A stretch of DNA of 14,190 nucleotides from an uncultured Verrucomicrobiota bacterium (GTDB taxonomy: Bacteria > Verrucomicrobiota > Verrucomicrobiia > Limisphaerales > UBA9464): the NCBI GenBank assembly GCA_903925515.1, contig CAIYFP010000257.1, positions 1 to 14,190 of the forward strand, read 5' to 3'. Below the pieces are notes generated by a model, which was not told the origin of the DNA, made no database searches, and saw only the letters and a list, made by a program, of their open reading frames with translations. Both the position numbers and the translations under genes were made by a program. Position 1 is the stretch's first letter, and the number at the start of each line of letters is the position of its first letter. Of this stretch, positions 6,919 to 14,190 are shown piece after piece.

Positions 6919-7884
6919 ATGACCACGGAAACGCTCCACCTTGAAAACGCACGCGCCGCCCAGGCCGTGTTCGGCGGCGACGAACGCAACCTCAGGTCCC
7001 TCGAGAAGGAGCTCGGGGTCCATGTCACCGTCCGAGATGGCATGATCCGCATCGAGGGCCCTGCCGACGCCGTCGCCACCGCGACCCACCTGTTCCAGAC
7101 GCTGGGCGAGCATCAAAAGGCCGGCAACGTCATCCGCTCCCGCGACTTTACCCATGCCCTCCACGTGGCTCGCCACGACGGATCGGTCGCGCTCCAAGAC
7201 CTCTTCAGCCAAAAGCTCGCCACCTCCACCAAGAAGGCGCCCGTCTATCCCAAGACGGTCGGCCAGCGCCGCTACGTCGAGGCCATCCGCGACCATGACA
7301 TCACCTTTGGCATCGGCCCGGCCGGCACCGGCAAGACCTACCTCGCCATGGCCCTCGCCGTGAACGCCCTCAAGGAGGGCAAGGTCGGCCGCATCATCCT
7401 CACGCGCCCTGCCGTCGAGGCGGGCGAGGCCCTCGGCTTCCTGCCCGGCGACTTGTACCAGAAGCTCGACCCCTACCTTCGGCCCCTTCACGACGCCCTG
7501 CACGACATGATGCCCGCCGACGAGATCCAGCGGAGCATGGAGAAGGCCGTCATCGAGATTGCCCCCCTCGCCTACATGCGCGGGCGAACCCTCAACCAGT
7601 CCTTCATCATTCTCGACGAGGCCCAGAACACGACCGGCGAGCAGATGCTCATGTTCCTGACCCGGCTCGGGTTCGGCTCCAAGGCCGTCATCACCGGCGA
7701 CCCAACCCAGATCGACCTCCCCCGCACCAAGCGCTCCGGACTCATCGAGGCCGCCCAGGCCCTCCATGGCGTCGAGGGCATCGCCTTGGTCACCTTCGAC
7801 AAGAAGGACGTCGTTCGGCATCCCTTGGTGCAGCGCATCGTGCATGCCTACGAACGTCATCGCGGCACCCAGCCCCCTGCCTGA
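6919..7884 (+). CDS. phoH: PhoH-like ATPase (YbeZ type)
   Basis: A 321-residue cytoplasmic P-loop ATPase. An N-terminal KH-like segment (LENARAAQAVFGGDERNLRSLEKELGV and VTVRDGMIRIEGPADAV, residues 7-55) is followed by the ATPase core. The core shows Walker A GPAGTGKT (133-140), the strongly conserved LTRPAVEAGEALGFLPGDL (161-179), a Walker B ILDEAQNTT (231-239) and the family segment KAVITGDPTQIDLP. PhoH/YbeZ proteins interact with YbeY and RNA-processing factors and are likely RNA-dependent ATPases; the phosphate-starvation link of the name is not implied. ATG 6919 is the natural start because the KH segment begins right after it; the frame is open back to 6817 but that part has no family content. 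The 3' end overlaps ybeY. The HD-domain membrane protein gene that often sits between phoH and ybeY is absent. Confidence 0.95.
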   Translation: MTTETLHLENARAAQAVFGGDERNLRSLEKELGVHVTVRDGMIRIEGPADAVATATHLFQTLGEHQKAGNVIRSRDFTHALHVARHDGSVALQDLFSQKLATSTKKAPVYPKTVGQRRYVEAIRDHDITFGIGPAGTGKTYLAMALAVNALKEGKVGRIILTRPAVEAGEALGFLPGDLYQKLDPYLRPLHDALHDMMPADEIQRSMEKAVIEIAPLAYMRGRTLNQSFIILDEAQNTTGEQMLMFLTRLGFGSKAVITGDPTQIDLPRTKRSGLIEAAQALHGVEGIALVTFDKKDVVRHPLVQRIVHAYERHRGTQPPA

Positions 7885-8395
7885 ACCCCTCTCCCGCCCC
7901 GTTGCCTTGCCTTCTCGTCCTCACCCGCCTTCGGGCCGCGAGATCGTCCTTGCCAACCGCCAGGCCGGACGACGCGTCTCCCTTGCGGCCGTCCGGCGCT
8001 GGACCCTCGCCAGCCTCGATGCCCTCCATGCCGATGCCTCCCTCGCCATCCACCTCGTCGGCACCCGGGAAATCACGCGGCTCAACCTCCAGTTCCTCCG
8101 GCACGAGGGTTCCACCGACATCATCACCTTCGACCACGGCTCTTCCCCCTCGCGCCTTTCCGGGGAGTTGTTCATCTCCGTTCCCGACGCCGTGAGCCAT
8201 GCCGCCGAGTTCCATGCCACATGGGAGTCCGAGCTGGGTCGGTACATCATCCACGGGCTTCTGCACCTTGCGGGCGAGGACGACCTTGAGCCCGTTGCGC
8301 GTCGCCGGATGAAGCGCCGCGAGAACGCCATCCTGAGCAAGGTGGGCGCGGTGATCCCGCCCGCGTCGCTCGCGTTGCCGCCGCGCCATGCTTGA
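7844..8395 (+). CDS. ybeY: Endoribonuclease/rRNA maturation factor YbeY, HHD-type metal site
   Basis: YbeY is a small metalloprotein for 16S rRNA 3'-end maturation and ribosome quality control. Diagnostic segments are LNLQFLRHEGSTDIITFDHG (residues 80-99), GELFISVPDA and HGLLHLAGEDD (137-147), then MKRREN. Canonical YbeY has HGxLHLxGYDH with three zinc-binding His; here the third is Asp147 and the Tyr is Glu145. The two first His (137, 141) are intact. As I recall, a DD ending is common in Verrucomicrobiota, so this is more likely a lineage variant than a dead site. From ATG 7844 the protein is 183 residues and overlaps phoH by 41 bases. A TTG at 7907, after the phoH stop, would give 162 residues, nearer the usual family length; neither start has a clear Shine-Dalgarno. 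recO overlaps its end by eight bases. Confidence 0.92.
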   Translation: MPTNVIAAPSPLPEPLSRPVALPSRPHPPSGREIVLANRQAGRRVSLAAVRRWTLASLDALHADASLAIHLVGTREITRLNLQFLRHEGSTDIITFDHGSSPSRLSGELFISVPDAVSHAAEFHATWESELGRYIIHGLLHLAGEDDLEPVARRRMKRRENAILSKVGAVIPPASLALPPRHA

Positions 8396-9032
8396 ACGCG
8401 CCCATGGCATCGTGATCCGTCTCCGGCCCCTGTCCGAGACCAGCCTTGTCGTCCATTGGCTGACGGCCGAGGCCGGGAGGATCGCGACCGTTGCCAAGGG
8501 CGCCCGCCGTCCCAAGTCGCCCTTCCTCGGCAAGCTCGACCTCTTCGTCGCCGCCGACCTTGCCTTCGTCCGCAGCAACCGCTCCACGCTGCACACCCTG
8601 TCCGAGGTCGTGGTCGTGCGGCGGCACGACGCGCTGGCGCGGGACCTGCACGTCCTCGCCATGGCGGCCTACGCCGTCCATGCCGTGGAGTTGGCGACCG
8701 AGCCCGACACGCCCATCCCGGAGGTCGCCTTGCTCTTCGACTGCTTCATCCGGCACATCGTCGCGCACCCACCCGCCGCCCGGTCGGTGCTTGCTTTCGA
8801 GACCAAGCTCCTTGCCTGCCTTGGCCTTGAGCCGGACCCGGGCGAGACCTCGCTGCCCTCGGCAGGCCGCGATCTCCTTGCGATGCTGCTCGACGTGGAC
8901 TGGCCCGACCTTCCCGGCATCGAGCCCGACCCCGCCGCCGCCCGCCTCATGAAGCCCTTCCTCCACGGCTTCATCATTCATCATCTCGGACGCCTGCCGT
9001 CCGGCCGTGCCGAGGCCTTCGGGAGACCCTGA
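8388..9032 (+). CDS. recO: DNA repair protein RecO
   Basis: A 214-residue RecO: it helps RecA load on SSB-coated DNA in the RecF pathway and anneals single strands. The N-terminal OB fold is clear from HGIVIRLRPLSETSLVVHWLTAEAGRIATVAKGARRPKSPFLGKLDLF (start residue 6), with the family signature AKGARRPKS. The rest is helical (AYAVHAVELATE, LLFDCFIRHIVAHPP, FETKLLACLGLEP), as in RecO. The C-terminal Cys4 zinc motif of some RecO proteins is absent, as in many lineages. It is slightly shorter than the 230-250 residues common elsewhere. The ATG lies inside the end of ybeY (ATGCTTGA), suggesting translational coupling. The stop is only two bases from the stop of the convergent membrane gene. Confidence 0.9.
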   Translation: MLERAHGIVIRLRPLSETSLVVHWLTAEAGRIATVAKGARRPKSPFLGKLDLFVAADLAFVRSNRSTLHTLSEVVVVRRHDALARDLHVLAMAAYAVHAVELATEPDTPIPEVALLFDCFIRHIVAHPPAARSVLAFETKLLACLGLEPDPGETSLPSAGRDLLAMLLDVDWPDLPGIEPDPAAARLMKPFLHGFIIHHLGRLPSGRAEAFGRP

Positions 9033-9034
9033 AG

Positions 9035-10393
9035 TCAATGCCGACGGCCCGCCTCGTGGCGCGGCAGGTCCGGCACCTTCCAGCGGATGACCGACGCCGG
9101 AAACAGGCCCCCGGCCAGCAGGAACACGATGCATGCGACCATGGGCCAGCGTTCCCGTGCGAGGAGGTCCGGCACCGTCACGGCATCCCGCGGCCGCACG
9201 CCAAGGAACAGTTGGGTGTAGATCCGGAACACCGCGATGGCGTTGAGCGCCGACGTCATGGCGAGGACCATGCCCATGGCGAAAGAATGTTCCGTCGCAC
9301 CCCCGAGCACGAGGTCCTGCGAGCAATACCCCAGCGTCCCGGGCAACCCGGCCAAGGCCAGCGCGAACACGAGGAAGAACGTCGCCAGTCTCGGCGCCGA
9401 ACGCGCGAGCCCGGGAGTGCGCATCGCCCAGTCCATGCCCGGCAACCGTGACTGCATCAGCCGCAGCAACGCCATGAGCCCCGAGGACGCGACCGCGACC
9501 GTCAGCCAGTGCATCAGGGAACCGGTGAACCCCTCCTCGTTCACCGAGACCACCCCTCCCAGCACGAGCCCGGACTGCCCCACGAACAAGTAGCCCAGCA
9601 ATCGTCGGGGCTCCTTCTCCACCAACCCCCGCAGGCTGCATACCACCGCCGAGGCGATCACCAGCACCGACGCCGCGTCCACGACCCATCCCGGGATTCC
9701 CTCGACGCTCGACTCGAACCGCAGCAGCAGGAGGCTCCCGAGCCGCCCGTTGAACGCCACCGCCACCCATGCCAACGGCGTCTCATGGAACATCCGCACC
9801 ACCCAGCCGTGGAACGGGAACAATCCCTTCCGCGCCACCACCGCCACCAGCACCAGCAGCCATGCAATCGTGCCCGTCCCCGCCCCGTCCCGCGCCAGCA
9901 CGCTCGCCGCCGCGAACGCCGCCGTGCTCCCGAGCATCGGCACCAGCCAATGCCTGCCCGCCCCGCCCATTGCCTTCTTGCCCACAAGGAAAGGCACGGC
10001 CGTCAACGCCCATCCAAGCCCCATCGCCAACGGGCTCGTCCCTGCGTGCGCCAGCACGTTCGCCGCGCACAGGAAGACCGTTCCCCCGGTCACGCCGTCC
10101 TTCACGTCGCGCGCGGGCGCCGCCGCCACGAGGCAGCCCGTGATCAGGCACAACGCGAGCAGCAGCCATCCGTCCGGCCCCTGCAACGCCAGCAACGGAA
10201 CCCATGGGTCCGCCCATGCCCCCGTCGTCCCGGCGGGCGCCAGCCCGATCGCCCATGCGATGCAGACGGCGGCCACGAGCGTTGAAAGCACCGAGCATCC
10301 GCGCCGGAACGACGGCCCGCCCACCGGCAACGAGCCCGCAATCAACGCCGCCACCGCGGCCGTCAGCAGGGGCAGGGGAAGCGTGTCGTTCAT
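9035..10393 (-). CDS. Second antiporter-like membrane subunit of the DAB system (NuoM/NuoN-like)
   Basis: A 452-residue polytopic membrane protein of the proton-conducting-transporter (complex I NuoL/M/N, MrpA/D) superfamily, with about twelve or more hydrophobic segments. Landmarks: LGWALTAVPFLVGKK (126-140), ARKGLFPFHGWVVRMFHETP (187-206, the counterpart of KxxxxPLHxWLPDAxxxxP), EKEPRRLLGYLFVGQSG (259-275, counterpart of DxKRLLAYSSxxQxG), LMHWLTVAVA (293-302) and ALAGLPGTLGYCSQD (346-360). The start ATG 10393 overlaps the previous gene's stop in ATGA, so it is the last cistron of the dabA operon. Several canonical charged residues look substituted: Ala129 where the TM5 Glu should be, Arg188 (with Lys189) for the TM7 Lys and Val299 for the late Lys. 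It probably completes the ion-translocating module next to the NuoL-like subunit. A respiratory complex I subunit is unlikely because no nuo genes are near. Confidence 0.82.
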   Translation of the reverse strand: MNDTLPLPLLTAAVAALIAGSLPVGGPSFRRGCSVLSTLVAAVCIAWAIGLAPAGTTGAWADPWVPLLALQGPDGWLLLALCLITGCLVAAAPARDVKDGVTGGTVFLCAANVLAHAGTSPLAMGLGWALTAVPFLVGKKAMGGAGRHWLVPMLGSTAAFAAASVLARDGAGTGTIAWLLVLVAVVARKGLFPFHGWVVRMFHETPLAWVAVAFNGRLGSLLLLRFESSVEGIPGWVVDAASVLVIASAVVCSLRGLVEKEPRRLLGYLFVGQSGLVLGGVVSVNEEGFTGSLMHWLTVAVASSGLMALLRLMQSRLPGMDWAMRTPGLARSAPRLATFFLVFALALAGLPGTLGYCSQDLVLGGATEHSFAMGMVLAMTSALNAIAVFRIYTQLFLGVRPRDAVTVPDLLARERWPMVACIVFLLAGGLFPASVIRWKVPDLPRHEAGRRH

Positions 10394-11727
10394 CGTCCGG
10401 CCTCCTCCCCTTGAAGATTCCCCGCGCCATGCCCGCGCCCGGCACCGGGCGAGGGCTCGAGGCTTATCAAGCCTTCGGCCAGCCGGGTCAACGGCCGCAG
10501 CAACACCCGCGCAAGGATGGCCTCGTAGAAGCCCGCGCCCATCGCCATCCGGTAAAGCCAAAGCTGGGCCTTCCGTGGCACCAGCGCCTCGAGGTGCTCG
10601 CCCGTCGGCGACAGGGAACCCCCGGCCGCCGCGTGCACATGGTGATGGTCATGCAGCAACGACGGCGCCCGCAGGAACTGGGCCGTCCGGACGATCGCGT
10701 GCCCCGTCAGGTGAAACGCGGCCACGCCGGTCCACCCGAGGCCCACCTCCATGAAGATGATCCCGAGCTGCGTCTGCGTCGCGTGGGCCAGCATCGTCTT
10801 CGCGTCGTTCGCGCTGCGGTGCAGCAGCGTCCCCATCAACGCCGAGCCGCCCCCGATCACGACCAGCGCCCATGTCGCCACCTTCGACGCATGCACGAGC
10901 GGCCATGCCCGCAGCAGCAGGAACACGCCGAGATGCACCGACACCGCCCCATAAAAGATCGCGCTCGAAGGCGTCGGGCCCTCCATGGCCCTTGGCAGCC
11001 ATCCGAAGAACGGGCCCACCGAGGACTTGCCGCACGCCGCGAGGATCAACAGCAGCGCCGTCACCGTCACCCGCAGGTCGCCGGACTCGGACCCCGCCGT
11101 GGCATGGCCCCCCGGCAGGTGGGCAAACTCGATCCCGCCGAACCACAGGTGCCCCAGCAGGACCGCCGCCACGAGGAAGATGTCCGCGACCCGGTAGTAG
11201 CCGTACACCCGCAGCCCGTTCGACACGGGCTCCGGGCGGTCCTGGAAGAAGCCAATCAACAGGACCGACGTGATCCCGACCAGCTCCCAGCCCGCCATCA
11301 GGAACTCCACCGAGCCCGCCGCCGCCACGAGGAACGCGCCGAAGCCGAACAGGTTGAGGAGGTTGAAGTAGCGGTGGAATCCCGGGTCCCGGTGCATGTA
11401 GCGCCCCGAGAACGCGGCCACGATCCCCACGAGCAGGGATGCCAGCCACAGCACCGGCACCGAGAGGTGGTCGAACAACAGCTCCAGCCCAAAGTGGGTG
11501 TGCGACGTCGCAAACCATTCCCCCATCCGGAGGTCCACGTCGGGGTCGTGCAGGAACAGCAGCCGGACCGCCTCCGCCGAGAACACAAGGAACGCGAACA
11601 GGTAGGCCGCCTTCGTGGCGCGCCACACCGCCCGCTCGGGGGGCTTGTAGCCCGCGAGCCATGACAGGCCCGACGCAAGGAACAACGCGCCCGGCAGGCC
11701 GAGCGCCATGACAAGGAGTGAGTTCAC
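10390..11727 (-). CDS. dabB: NuoL-like antiporter subunit of the DAB inorganic-carbon system (DabB-like)
   Basis: A 445-residue membrane protein whose GTG start (11727-11725) overlaps the dabA stop in GTGA. It shows NuoL/MrpA landmarks: GWELVGITSVLLIGF (146-160) with the TM5 Glu148, CGKSSVGPFFGWLPRAMEGPTPSSA (start 232) with Lys234, NDAKTMLAHATQTQLG (307-322) with Lys310 and HAIVRTAQFL (343-352) with Arg347 for Lys. In DAB systems DabB couples a cation gradient to DabA-driven conversion of CO2 to bicarbonate. After about residue 355 the usual run of further helices seems missing: a histidine cluster HDHHHVH (359-365) and a short linker lead to AQLWLYRMAMGAGFYEAILARVLLRP, which resembles the extreme C-terminal region of NuoL. 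It is thus shorter than the about 530-600 residues of typical DabB or NuoL. The frame is open upstream to 11862, but that part lies within dabA. Confidence 0.85.
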   Translation of the reverse strand: MNSLLVMALGLPGALFLASGLSWLAGYKPPERAVWRATKAAYLFAFLVFSAEAVRLLFLHDPDVDLRMGEWFATSHTHFGLELLFDHLSVPVLWLASLLVGIVAAFSGRYMHRDPGFHRYFNLLNLFGFGAFLVAAAGSVEFLMAGWELVGITSVLLIGFFQDRPEPVSNGLRVYGYYRVADIFLVAAVLLGHLWFGGIEFAHLPGGHATAGSESGDLRVTVTALLLILAACGKSSVGPFFGWLPRAMEGPTPSSAIFYGAVSVHLGVFLLLRAWPLVHASKVATWALVVIGGGSALMGTLLHRSANDAKTMLAHATQTQLGIIFMEVGLGWTGVAAFHLTGHAIVRTAQFLRAPSLLHDHHHVHAAAGGSLSPTGEHLEALVPRKAQLWLYRMAMGAGFYEAILARVLLRPLTRLAEGLISLEPSPGAGRGHGAGNLQGEEAGR

Positions 11728-14190
11728 GGCTTTGGGTTCCCTTCGTCGCGGCCCGGCGCCTCGCAGCACCCGCCGCGCATCGTCGTCCCGCCGGGTCGCC
11801 CGGCGTCGATCCGCGCGAGGGAAAGATGCCCGCGTTGCCCCCGGTAGTGGTCCGACGAGCACCGGACCCGCAGCAACGGCACGTCGTCGCCCTCCAGCGC
11901 CTCGAAGATTCCGGCGCCCCGGTAGATGGCGATGGAGGCGTCGTCCGGGTCAAGGCACGCGAGCCGGATCCAGCGGTTCTCCAGCCATTCCTTCAGCTCG
12001 GCGTTCGCATGGATCACCCGCAACACCACGTCCGGCTTGTTCTCCACCACGAACAGGATCCGCACCGGCTCGTGGATCTCCACCATCTGCCATGTCAGGC
12101 CCGTCCGCAGGTCGCTCTGCATCCCGTTCATCACCCCCACGAGCCCCGTCACGTTGTGCGGAAGCTTCGTCCCGCACCCCAGCACCTCGTTGTCCACCGT
12201 CGAAAAGTAGTACTCAAGGCTGATGCCCCCGCAGACCGGGATCACCGCGCCAAGGATGTTCCCGAGGAACCGCGACGTCGGGTCCGATGTCGGGTCGTAC
12301 GAAATGAGGAACGCCCGGCGGTCAAGGAACAGCCCCCGCGTCACGTCGCGCCGCCCCACGAACGCGACGGCGTTCGTCGAGTGACCGTATTCGGGCCTTG
12401 GCTCGCCAAGGTGCTCCGAGCGCTGCATCACGTGGCGCAGCGCGGCCTCCCATGGCGTGCGCGGGTCCACCACCTCGAAGCGGCGCGTCCTTTCGTGCGC
12501 GTTCCGTCTCCGGGCCTCGTCGAACACCCCGCTGAGCCTCGCAAGGTCCGGTTGATGGCCGGGCGGCAGCCGGTCGAGGTCGAACAGGTCGATGTCGTCG
12601 CTGCACGTGTCGTGGTAGCCGCCCACGAACCATGTGTCCTCCGGGATCACAAGCCCGCGACCCTTCAGCTCGGCGCGCACGTCCGGGTGGTTCGCCAGCG
12701 TCGCGAACAACCGGGCGTTCGGCCCCCCTTGCCGCCCGCCGCACGCGCCGCAGTCATACGCCGACTCGTGCGGGTTGTTCAGGCTCGTCGAGCCGTGCCC
12801 AAGGATCACCACCAGCCGGGCGTGCCCGCCCCGAAGCCCCATGGGCGCCAGCACGTTGCTCACGCGGTCCGCCATCTCCCCGATGCTGAACCCAAGGAAC
12901 AAGCCGCGCGTCGCCTCCCGCGCCGACTCGTCGTGCCGCATGAACCGAAGCTCCGTGCGCGGCTCCGGCAGGAACCGCGCGTTCAGCCACCGTATCAGCC
13001 GGCCGTAGGAAAGCGGCGTCAGGACGCGCAGGACCAACGGGAACAGGCTGACGAAGCCGAGCGCCACGGTGCTGAAGACCCCGCGCACCATGGTCTGCGA
13101 GGAAACATTGGCCGAACGCGTCCACCGCGACCACAGCCGGCGCAGTGCTTGGCGCCTCTCGTGAACCTCCGCATGACCCTCCGCCGGGCCCTCCCGCACC
13201 GCATGCTGCGGCGTCACCACGACCGGGCAAAGGGCGACCGGCCCCGCGTCGTCGATGCCCGCATAATCGATCGCGCACCCGAAGAACCCCGCAGCCCCGT
13301 GGGTCTCCACCGTCGGCTCGATCTCCTCGATCGCGCGCCGGATCGATTCCTCGCGGTCGTCGATGCAGAAAATCACCTGCGCCGTCGGGCGTCCCGGCGG
13401 CATCGCGACCTTCCCCAGCCGCAGGTGCTTGCTTAGCGGCACCAAAACCAGCCGTTCATGCCGGCGCTCGTACGCAAGATGCAGCAGGCGCCGACGCTCA
13501 AGGGATCCCGCCGCCAGCACCGCGCCCACAAGACGTTCGACGGCATCGTTGCCCAGCCCGCCCAGCACGGACGGCCCGATGCCCGTCACCTGCAACGCGT
13601 CAAAAACCGCCGCCACGTCCGCGAGGTGGCTGCCCGCCGCGCGGGCCACGCGGCGCTCCCGCCATGCCGACGCCGTGCCCATCGCCCGCCGGACCGCCGT
13701 CACCTCCATGACCAGCCGGACAGCAAGAAAGTCCCTGAGGCTTGATGGAACCACGATGTGCGGCGCCAAGCCCGGACGCGCCTCCAAGACCGACATCATC
13801 CCCGCCCATCCCGGCAACGCGAGCAACTCCGCCGCGACGAAGTCCTCCCAGTCGGCCAGGGGCACGCCCAGCTCCGCAAGGCATTGCAAGATCGCATCCT
13901 CCGCCCCCAGCCGCGTCCCTGCGAACGCGCCGAACGCCGCCCGCAGTCCCTCCAGCCCGGGCGGCTCCGCGGCGGCCGGCAACCCCATCAACTGCACGCA
14001 CGCCCGGAAGAACCCGTCGCACCGGAGGGGCATGGGCCAGTACGCCACCCCTTGGTCAAGGAACGCACCCGCCAGCCGGATCAGGACCGGGTGCACCACC
14101 TCGTCCAGCCCGGGAATCACCTCCGCCGGGCGTCTCGGCATCCGCGCCTCCGGCGGCGAAGGACGGGGAACCCGCGCAAGGCACGCCTCC
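11724..14190 (-). CDS. dabA: DabA (DUF2309) inorganic-carbon transporter subunit, 5' end beyond the window
   Basis: DabA is a large zinc protein related in its site to beta-carbonic anhydrases; bound to its membrane partner it is thought to hydrate CO2 to bicarbonate one-way. Counting from the ATG at 14141, the four known site residues are present: Cys259 and Asp261 (IFCIDDREES), His449 (ILGHGSTSLNNP) and Cys464 (YDCGACGG). Their spacings (2 and 15) match Cys351/Asp353 and His524/Cys539 of Halothiobacillus DabA. Further family blocks are HPVLIRLAGAFLDQGVAYWPMP, GGYHDTCSDDIDLF, EYYFSTVDNEVLGCGTKLPHN and GLTWQMVEIHEPVRI. The frame has no stop from 14141 to the edge, and the DabA N-terminal segment with the NPL motif, which normally precedes the LDQG block by a hundred residues or more, is missing, so the true start lies past 14190. 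The stop overlaps the next gene's GTG. Confidence 0.93.
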   Translation of the reverse strand, partial: EACLARVPRPSPPEARMPRRPAEVIPGLDEVVHPVLIRLAGAFLDQGVAYWPMPLRCDGFFRACVQLMGLPAAAEPPGLEGLRAAFGAFAGTRLGAEDAILQCLAELGVPLADWEDFVAAELLALPGWAGMMSVLEARPGLAPHIVVPSSLRDFLAVRLVMEVTAVRRAMGTASAWRERRVARAAGSHLADVAAVFDALQVTGIGPSVLGGLGNDAVERLVGAVLAAGSLERRRLLHLAYERRHERLVLVPLSKHLRLGKVAMPPGRPTAQVIFCIDDREESIRRAIEEIEPTVETHGAAGFFGCAIDYAGIDDAGPVALCPVVVTPQHAVREGPAEGHAEVHERRQALRRLWSRWTRSANVSSQTMVRGVFSTVALGFVSLFPLVLRVLTPLSYGRLIRWLNARFLPEPRTELRFMRHDESAREATRGLFLGFSIGEMADRVSNVLAPMGLRGGHARLVVILGHGSTSLNNPHESAYDCGACGGRQGGPNARLFATLANHPDVRAELKGRGLVIPEDTWFVGGYHDTCSDDIDLFDLDRLPPGHQPDLARLSGVFDEARRRNAHERTRRFEVVDPRTPWEAALRHVMQRSEHLGEPRPEYGHSTNAVAFVGRRDVTRGLFLDRRAFLISYDPTSDPTSRFLGNILGAVIPVCGGISLEYYFSTVDNEVLGCGTKLPHNVTGLVGVMNGMQSDLRTGLTWQMVEIHEPVRILFVVENKPDVVLRVIHANAELKEWLENRWIRLACLDPDDASIAIYRGAGIFEALEGDDVPLLRVRCSSDHYRGQRGHLSLARIDAGRPGGTTMRGGCCEAPGRDEGNPKP

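Noticed and set aside
4512..7079. An 855-codon open frame on the minus strand across rseP and the coiled-coil gene
   Set aside because: It is antisense to genes with clear domains; its translation is repetitive, rich in Arg, Gly, His and Leu, and has no motif. Long antisense frames are expected at this GC content.
8247..9770. A 507-codon minus-strand open frame across the recO and DAB boundary
   Set aside because: It is out of frame with both real genes, rich in Gly, Arg and Ala and without any motif.
10204..11664. A 486-codon plus-strand open frame opposite the antiporter genes
   Set aside because: The Arg/Gln/His-rich translation is the typical shadow of Leu/Ala/Val-rich membrane-protein genes on the other strand.
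9035..11727. The two antiporter-like genes as part of a respiratory complex I or Mrp operon
   Set aside because: No other nuo or mrp subunit is adjacent and both are translationally coupled to dabA.
11718..13436. A 572-codon plus-strand open frame opposite dabA
   Set aside because: It mirrors dabA codons, is rich in Arg, Pro and His and has no recognisable domain, whereas dabA shows all family motifs on the other strand.
14139..14141. The ATG at 14141 as the start of DabA
   Set aside because: The frame is open to the window edge and the N-terminal DabA segment is missing, so this ATG is almost certainly an internal Met.

Overview
The window is GC-rich, densely packed bacterial chromosome from a Gram-negative organism: it carries lpxK (lipid A) and rseP (an inner-membrane site-2 protease). 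The style of LpxK (a long N-terminal helical lead-in before GNLTVGGTGKTPVVEKFARALQ), the HxxxH...DD form of YbeY, the ATE-like protein and the tiny lipoprotein with a RPWSTPRSWE tail all remind me of Verrucomicrobiota. That placement is recall-based inference, not a search result. Almost everything is ordinary core chromosome. I see no insertion sequence with a transposase, no prophage, no CRISPR array and no RNA gene.

Layout. At the left edge (1-74, minus) lie the first 24 codons of a CobW/G3E-type GTPase with an intact Walker A motif. Divergent from it is an exported PHP-fold metallohydrolase (200-1531, plus). Then come an arginyl/leucyl-tRNA-protein transferase-like gene (1574-2374, minus) and lpxK (2595-3788, minus), separated by 220 bp that hold a perfect 8-bp GC hairpin. 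A gene-free stretch (3789-4355) holds a palindromic, MITE- or REP-like element of about 175 bp (3925-4099). The plus strand then carries rseP (4356-5762), a membrane-anchored coiled-coil protein (5865-6620), a 52-residue lipoprotein (6627-6785), phoH (6919-7884), ybeY (7844-8395) and recO (8388-9032). The last three overlap or abut and form the familiar RNA-processing and DNA-repair block.

The right third (9035-14190, minus) is the most interesting part. It is an operon for a DAB-type inorganic-carbon accumulation system, reading dabA (DUF2309, 5' end beyond the window), a NuoL-like antiporter subunit, then a second NuoM/NuoN-like antiporter subunit. The three genes are joined by 4-base GTGA and ATGA stop/start overlaps. 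DabA keeps all four zinc/active-site residues known from DAB systems (Cys, Asp, His, Cys with identical spacing), so it should be a vectorial carbonic-anhydrase-like enzyme driven by the cation gradient through its membrane partners. The membrane part differs from the single DabB described in autotrophs. The first subunit keeps the antiporter Glu and Lys residues but seems to lack its last helices and carries a histidine-rich loop. The second is full length but has lost several of the canonical charged residues. In a presumably heterotrophic host the system would supply bicarbonate for carboxylation reactions rather than for CO2 fixation.
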